This document shows positions 6,517 to 9,597 of a stretch of DNA of 9,597 nucleotides, piece after piece. Under the pieces are notes generated by a model, which was not told where the DNA came from, searched no databases, and worked only from the letters and a program-made list of their open reading frames with translations. Position 1 is the first letter of the stretch. Each line of letters starts with the position of its first letter. The DNA is taken from the NCBI GenBank assembly GCA_002451055.1, contig DKBD01000034.1, positions 19,052-28,648 of the forward strand. The letters run 5' to 3'. A program made the position numbers and the translations under genes. Origin of the DNA: Nitrospira sp. UBA6909 (lineage in GTDB: Bacteria > Nitrospirota > Nitrospiria > Nitrospirales > Nitrospiraceae).

Positions 6517-7176
6517 GTGCTGAGCCCTGAGATTCACAAGGAGACGATTCGCGGCGGGAGGGCATCTTCCCTCTCGATGCTCAATGCTCTTGTTTCAGCA
6601 CTGATTTTGTCTGCACTTGCCGGTTGCGGCTACCAATTCCGCGTGGAGGGGGCCGGTCCGACCATCGGCGGCGCCGATCCTGCCGCCTCGCAGGGACCAA
6701 CCCCGCGTCTTGTGATACGGACGCTGGTCAATAAGAGTTTCGAACCGAACTTGGAGGCACGCTACACCAACTATTTGCGCCATGAATTTTCCTCCGGCAG
6801 CGGGGCACAGGTGGTTGCGGACTCCGAGCCGGCCGATCTCATCTTGACGGGAGAGATCCTTTCGGTGGGCATCCCGACACTGAGTTTCAGCCAAACCACG
6901 ACGCTGGAAAGCCGAGCGGAAGTGGTGGTGCAGGTCCGCGTCGAAGAGGCGAGGACCAAGAAAGTGGTCTGGTCTCAAATGGCGAGAGGCGCCTCCGAGT
7001 TCTTTGTGACTCAGGACCTCCAGTTCAATCGCGCCCTGCAGAATCGAGCGATGGAGCAGGCGGGCCGCCTCGCAGCGGCGGATTTGGCGGCGTGGTTCCT
7101 GATGCATGTCGAATCGGGCAAGTTGACCAAACGGGCGGATATCCCGGCAGAGGCGGAGCCGCAGGACGCTGAGTAA
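6517..7176 (+). CDS. lptE: LPS-assembly lipoprotein LptE
   Basis: LptE is the outer-membrane lipoprotein that plugs and helps assemble LptD in lipopolysaccharide export. The sequence shows a lipobox LAGC with lipidated Cys37, Gly at +2 (no Asp retention signal), then the typical CGYQFR start of mature LptE. PRLVIRTLVNKSFEPNLEARYTN and LILTGEI segments follow, then a long alternating beta stretch around 120-155 and a helical end with an ADLAAWF motif. It is about 183 residues after the Cys, in the family range; the last 25 or so residues look flexible. The start is uncertain. GTG 6517 gives a 36-residue signal with basic residues at 8, 12 and 15. ATG 6577 (residue 21) gives a 16-residue signal with no positive charge and no close Shine-Dalgarno. 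AAGGAG at 6538-6543 fits neither. It begins 11 nt after leuS stops, so translational coupling is likely. Its presence argues for a diderm host. Confidence 0.93.
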   Translation: MLSPEIHKETIRGGRASSLSMLNALVSALILSALAGCGYQFRVEGAGPTIGGADPAASQGPTPRLVIRTLVNKSFEPNLEARYTNYLRHEFSSGSGAQVVADSEPADLILTGEILSVGIPTLSFSQTTTLESRAEVVVQVRVEEARTKKVVWSQMARGASEFFVTQDLQFNRALQNRAMEQAGRLAAADLAAWFLMHVESGKLTKRADIPAEAEPQDAE

Positions 7177-7193
7177 TTGCTCGAGTTCTTCGA

Positions 7194-8306
7194 ATGGCAC
7201 TGACGCTGACTCCCTACCAGCTTGAGACAACATTGAAAAAGCAGGTTCCCGGACCGCTCTATCTTGTCGTCGGTGAAGAAGATTTGCTCAGAGACCATGC
7301 CGTGGCTGTGTTGAAGACCGAGGTGCTCGCCGACGGAGGCGAGTTCAACTACGATTTGTTCTATGGGGATGAAACCGGTGGAGACGAAATCCGAAGCTGC
7401 GCGTCCGAAATGCCGGCGTTCGCCGAGCGCCGATTGGTGGTCGTGAAGGCGACGGAAAAACTTTCAGCCCGGGAAGCCGAGGTGTTGGTCCAGTATCTGA
7501 AGGATCCGCTGGAGACCACTACGCTGGTATTTGTGAGCCAGAAGCTGGACGGTCGGTTGAAATTTTCCCAGGCATTGGCCCGCGCGGCCGTCACGATAGA
7601 CTGCTCGCCGCTGCGCGATGCGCAGCTGAGTCCTTGGCTCTCACGCGAAGCCGAGCGGTTGGGACTTCGTCTGGAGGAACAAGCGCATCATGTATTGAAA
7701 GAAGCCGCCGGGGGATCGCTGCATGGATTGCGCCGAGAGCTGGAGAAGCTGGCCTCCTATGTTCCACCAGGCCAAACCGTGACAGCGGCCGATGTCCAGA
7801 CGCTTCGAGGCATTGAGCCCGGTGCCTCGGTATTTGATCTGACGATCGCGATCGCCGAAGGGCGACGAGGGAAAGTTCTCTCGATTTTGGCCCGCAACCT
7901 AGAGGCCGGCGAAGCTCCGCTCCGTATTCTAGGGTCCCTGGCCTGGCAATACCGCCGCATTTGGAAGGTCAAAGAGTCGATGGCCGGTGGGAGCCGCGAG
8001 GGAGAGGCAGCCAGAACCTTGCGGATGGATCCGATGAAGGTCAGGCCGTTCCTGGGGCGATTTTCAGAGGAGCATCTCCAGACGGCTGCTCGCCTGTTTC
8101 TTGGCGCCGATGGCCAACTCAAGGGCGGTAGCAGCAGCCGTCCCCAAATTGTGCTGGAGCGGCTCCTATTGCGCCTGTGCGAATTCGTGGAGCAGTGGCC
8201 AACGTCCGAGCCTCCGTCTCGGCCTTCTTCGCCGACGGGCCGGAGTACGGCCCGCCTGGTGTCGAATGTCCGGACGATCAGGAGCGGGAAGCGGACAGGG
8301 CGTTGA
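7194..8306 (+). CDS. holA: DNA polymerase III delta subunit
   Basis: HolA is the clamp-loader subunit that binds and opens the beta sliding clamp. Recognisable segments in order: PLYLVVGEEDLLRDHAV (21-37) at the start of the AAA+-like domain I; FAERRLVVVK (76-85); LVFVSQKLDGR (111-121); RELEKLASYV (181-190) in domain II; VFDLTIAIAEGRRG (213-226); and ILGSLAWQYRRIWKVK (245-260) leading to the helical collar domain that ends around LLLRLCEFVEQ (324-334). As usual for delta, there is no Walker A ATPase site. The core matches the usual length of about 335-345 aa. Residues 335-370 are an extra Ser/Pro/Arg-rich tail whose DNA holds a GC hairpin and, at its end, overlaps the rpsT gene. ATG 7194 is 17 nt after lptE stops, without a clear Shine-Dalgarno, so expression probably depends on the leuS transcript. 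Confidence 0.95.
   Translation: MALTLTPYQLETTLKKQVPGPLYLVVGEEDLLRDHAVAVLKTEVLADGGEFNYDLFYGDETGGDEIRSCASEMPAFAERRLVVVKATEKLSAREAEVLVQYLKDPLETTTLVFVSQKLDGRLKFSQALARAAVTIDCSPLRDAQLSPWLSREAERLGLRLEEQAHHVLKEAAGGSLHGLRRELEKLASYVPPGQTVTAADVQTLRGIEPGASVFDLTIAIAEGRRGKVLSILARNLEAGEAPLRILGSLAWQYRRIWKVKESMAGGSREGEAARTLRMDPMKVRPFLGRFSEEHLQTAARLFLGADGQLKGGSSSRPQIVLERLLLRLCEFVEQWPTSEPPSRPSSPTGRSTARLVSNVRTIRSGKRTGR
8236..8254. terminator. GC-rich hairpin between the holA core and rpsT, possible bidirectional terminator
   Basis: CGGGCCG (8236-8242) and CGGCCCG (8248-8254) form a perfect 7-bp stem with a 5-nt loop. It lies inside the holA tail codons (about residues 348-354) and 23 nt beyond the rpsT stop on the minus strand. 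Neither side has a U-run, so it is not a canonical intrinsic terminator. Its place between two convergent genes makes a terminator or a 3'-end stabilising role plausible. The stem might instead be fortuitous in GC-rich coding DNA. Confidence 0.4.
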
Positions 8307-8556
8307 CGCGGAGCGTCAGGCGAGAAATACGGCGGGATGCCGTGTTTCGCTTGAGCGCGCCTTTGGACGAGGCTTTTCCGATTGCGGACACGGCCTCGCG
8401 CAAGAAGGTCTTGGCGTCGTCAGCCTTTTTCTCGTTCAGAGCCGACAGGACTTTCTTGACGATCGTCTTGACCGCGTTGTTGGTGGCCCGGTGCCGTTCG
8501 TGCCGACGTTCGGCTTGACGGGCCCGGCGAATCGTAGATTTATGAATAACGGGCAT
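8278..8556 (-). CDS. rpsT: 30S ribosomal protein S20
   Basis: Primary 16S rRNA-binding protein of the small subunit, 92 aa, slightly longer than the common 85-90. The sequence is very basic and helical: MPVIHKSTIRRARQAERR at the N-terminus, then RATNNAVKTIVKKV, and the family-typical KGALKRNTASRRISRL (65-80). ATG 8556 is chosen because a strong GGAGG (8569-8565) lies 8 nt upstream and the protein then starts at the usual place. The frame extends to ATG 8586, but that would place the Shine-Dalgarno inside the gene and add ten atypical residues. The gene faces holA with a 29-bp overlap of the two 3' ends, and is divergent from pyrF. Confidence 0.97.
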   Translation of the reverse strand: MPVIHKSTIRRARQAERRHERHRATNNAVKTIVKKVLSALNEKKADDAKTFLREAVSAIGKASSKGALKRNTASRRISRLTLRVNALSASRS

Positions 8557-8584
8557 CGTTTTTTCCTCCAGAAAGGACCGTATC

Positions 8585-8613
8585 ATGTATCATGGGGTGT
8601 TACGGTTCGTCAA
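8585..8613 (-). promoter_or_regulatory. Candidate rpsT promoter
   Basis: On the minus strand TTGACG (8613-8608, five of six matches) is followed after 17 nt by ATACAT (8590-8585), or after 16 nt by GATACA. The -10 is poor, but the -35 is strong and well placed. The -10 falls in a direct repeat of two adjacent GTATCAT units (plus strand 8580-8586 and 8587-8593). The leader to ATG 8556 would be short (about 20-25 nt) and holds the GGAGG site. Confidence 0.45.
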
Positions 8614-8643
8614 GGAGTATGGGATTGAGCGGGAGGGACCCCT

Positions 8644-9357
8644 ATGTCGAAAATCGCGGCGCGTGAGCGTCTGATCTTTGCGCTGGATGTGCCGTCCGCC
8701 CCCGAGGCGGAGCGGCTGCTGGATCGTCTTCAAGGCCATATTTCCTTCGTCAAGGTCGGGCTGGAGCTGTATACCGCGGCGGGGCCGGATATGGTGAAGC
8801 GGGTGGTGGAGCGGGGGATGCGGGTGTTTCTCGATTTGAAGTTTCTCGACATTGAGGAAACTGTTCGGCGGGCGACGGCGCGCGTGGCGGCCATGGGCGT
8901 CGATTTCCTCACGGTCCATGCCAACCGCAAAGCGCTCAGTGCCGCCGTGCAGGGACGCCAAGGCTCGCCGCTCAAACTGCTGGCTGTGACCGTGCTCACG
9001 AATTTCGACAGCCACGATTTGCGCGAAATGGGCATACAGCGGACCGTTGAGGATCTCGTGACGGCCCGCGCCCTCCTGGCTTCGGAGGTCGGCTGCGATG
9101 GGGTGGTGGCCTCCGGTGCAGAAGCAGCCGTTATTCGGCAGAAAGTCGGGCCTCGGTTCGCGATCGTGACGCCTGGAGTCCGTCCGACCGGCAAGGGGGT
9201 GGACGACCACGCCCGGGCGACCACCCCGACCCAAACGATCACGGCTGGCGCGGATTATTTGGTGGTCGGACGCCCCATCCGCGATGCAGCCGATCCGGCA
9301 ACCACCGTGGCGGAGCTCGTCGCCGAAATGCAGGGCGCGTTCGATGCGCGAGGATAG
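8644..9357 (+). CDS. pyrF: Orotidine 5'-phosphate decarboxylase
   Basis: Catalyses the last step of de novo UMP synthesis, OMP to UMP plus CO2, as a TIM-barrel dimer. 237 aa, a normal length for the bacterial group I enzyme. FALDVP holds substrate-binding Asp15, and FVKVGLEL holds Lys37. The catalytic D-K-D set is Asp64, Lys66 and Asp69 in FLDLKFLDIEET, with Thr73 following. Phosphate-binding elements are VTPGVRP (175-181) and VVGRPI with Arg210. Two places depart from the usual signature. The segment after Asp69 reads I-E-E-T where most enzymes have I-P-N-T, and residue 189 is His in DDHAR where a phosphate-gripping Gln is usual. The rest is intact, so the enzyme is probably active. ATG 8644 has a strong GGGAGG (8631-8636) 7 nt upstream. 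It is divergent from rpsT and followed by the tRNA gene, which has its own promoter. No promoter for pyrF was confidently seen. Confidence 0.96.
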   Translation: MSKIAARERLIFALDVPSAPEAERLLDRLQGHISFVKVGLELYTAAGPDMVKRVVERGMRVFLDLKFLDIEETVRRATARVAAMGVDFLTVHANRKALSAAVQGRQGSPLKLLAVTVLTNFDSHDLREMGIQRTVEDLVTARALLASEVGCDGVVASGAEAAVIRQKVGPRFAIVTPGVRPTGKGVDDHARATTPTQTITAGADYLVVGRPIRDAADPATTVAELVAEMQGAFDARG

Positions 9358-9363
9358 CTCCGG

Positions 9364-9393
9364 TTGCGGGGCCGTGCTCCTCTTTGCTAATAT
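9364..9393 (+). promoter_or_regulatory. Candidate promoter of the tRNA-His gene
   Basis: TTGCGG (9364-9369) and TAATAT (9388-9393) are 18 nt apart, and the -10 is preceded by TGC, giving an extended -10. Transcription would start near 9400, about 28 nt before the tRNA, leaving a short 5' leader for RNase P. It begins only 7 bp after the pyrF stop codon. Confidence 0.5.
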
Positions 9394-9428
9394 CGCTATT
9401 CCACAGTGCCGCTTATCCTTTCTGGATG

Positions 9429-9505
9429 GTGGGTGTAGCTCAGTTGGTTAGAGCGCCGGATTGTGGATCCGGAGGTCGCGGGTTCGAAACCCGTCATCCA
9501 CCCCA
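9429..9505 (+). tRNA. tRNA-His, anticodon GTG
   Basis: The cloverleaf folds fully by hand. Acceptor strand GTGGGTG (9429-9435) pairs with CATCCAC (9495-9501), with one G-T pair. The D stem is GCTC/GAGC. The anticodon stem CCGGA/TCCGG encloses loop TTGTGGA with anticodon GTG at 9463-9465, which reads the His codons CAC and CAU. The T arm carries TTCGAAA. The discriminator is C73 (9502) and CCA is encoded (9503-9505). The preceding base G9428 would be the -1 guanosine that pairs with C73 and is the main identity element for HisRS; it is genome-encoded, so the RNA itself would span 9428-9505. Confidence 0.97.
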
Positions 9506-9597
9506 CATAATCTCCTCCACTCTGCCTACAAAATCACGCATATCTCGAAGCCCGCTGGTTCCACCATTCGTCTATCCATGTCGCCATCAATGTTCGT
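9506..9597. other. Right-edge stretch with no recognised feature
   Basis: Ninety-two bases after the tRNA hold no open frame with a credible start, no second tRNA and no hairpin followed by a T-run. The tRNA terminator, or a following gene, may lie beyond the window. Confidence 0.5.

Noticed and set aside
9358..9387. Possible pyrF terminator
   Set aside because: Only 3-bp stems can be drawn and no T-run follows; the stretch is better explained as the tRNA promoter.
1..9597. Mobile element, CRISPR array, toxin-antitoxin or defence system
   Set aside because: No transposase or integrase, no long terminal inverted repeats, no spaced direct repeats of CRISPR type and no small paired genes. The only tandem repeats are the coding 63-bp unit and the der heptamer.

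Overview
The window looks like a chromosomal, mostly housekeeping segment from a moderately GC-rich, diderm (LPS-bearing) bacterium. Protein style and gene order (leuS-lptE-holA facing rpsT, then pyrF and a histidine tRNA) fit Nitrospirota, most likely Nitrospira or a close relative. That assignment is inference from recognition; no search was run. I see no transposase, integrase, phage gene, CRISPR array or att site, and no gene that clearly looks transferred.

Layout. 1-897 (minus): 5' part of a gene for an exported protein of unknown function, running off the left edge. It has a signal peptide, a Ser/Thr/Asp/Glu-rich linker built from 63-bp tandem repeats, and a motif that occurs twice. 898-1089: intergenic, with a good promoter for that gene and a widely spaced perfect 10-bp inverted repeat. 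1090-2457 (minus): der, the double-GTPase ribosome assembly factor, whose N-terminal codons lie in a heptamer repeat. 2458-2594: divergent spacer. 2595-3263 (plus): HAD-family hydrolase resembling the GMP/IMP nucleotidase YrfG. 3268-3888 (minus): METTL7-like SAM-dependent methyltransferase, convergent with the HAD gene with only 4 bp between the stop codons. 3889-4069: divergent promoter region. 4070-8306 (plus): leuS, lptE and holA with gaps of 11 and 17 nt, presumably one operon. 8278-8556 (minus): rpsT, whose 3' end overlaps the holA 3' end by 29 bp. 8557-8643: rpsT/pyrF divergent spacer. 8644-9357 (plus): pyrF. 9429-9505 (plus): tRNA-His(GTG) with its own promoter. 9506-9597: nothing recognised.

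Functionally the window mixes translation (LeuRS, S20, tRNA-His, Der), replication (clamp-loader delta subunit), outer-membrane biogenesis (LptE) and pyrimidine synthesis or nucleotide turnover (PyrF, the HAD nucleotidase). The leuS-lptE-holA grouping is common in Gram-negative genomes and does not imply a shared pathway. I did not find a convincing new multi-gene system. The points most worth a second look are the repeat-bearing exported protein at the left edge, a recurring TGCTA extended -10 motif upstream of four separate transcription units, the heptamer repeat across the der start, the holA/rpsT overlap with its embedded hairpin, and two unusual residues in PyrF. There is no gene-free stretch longer than 300 bases.
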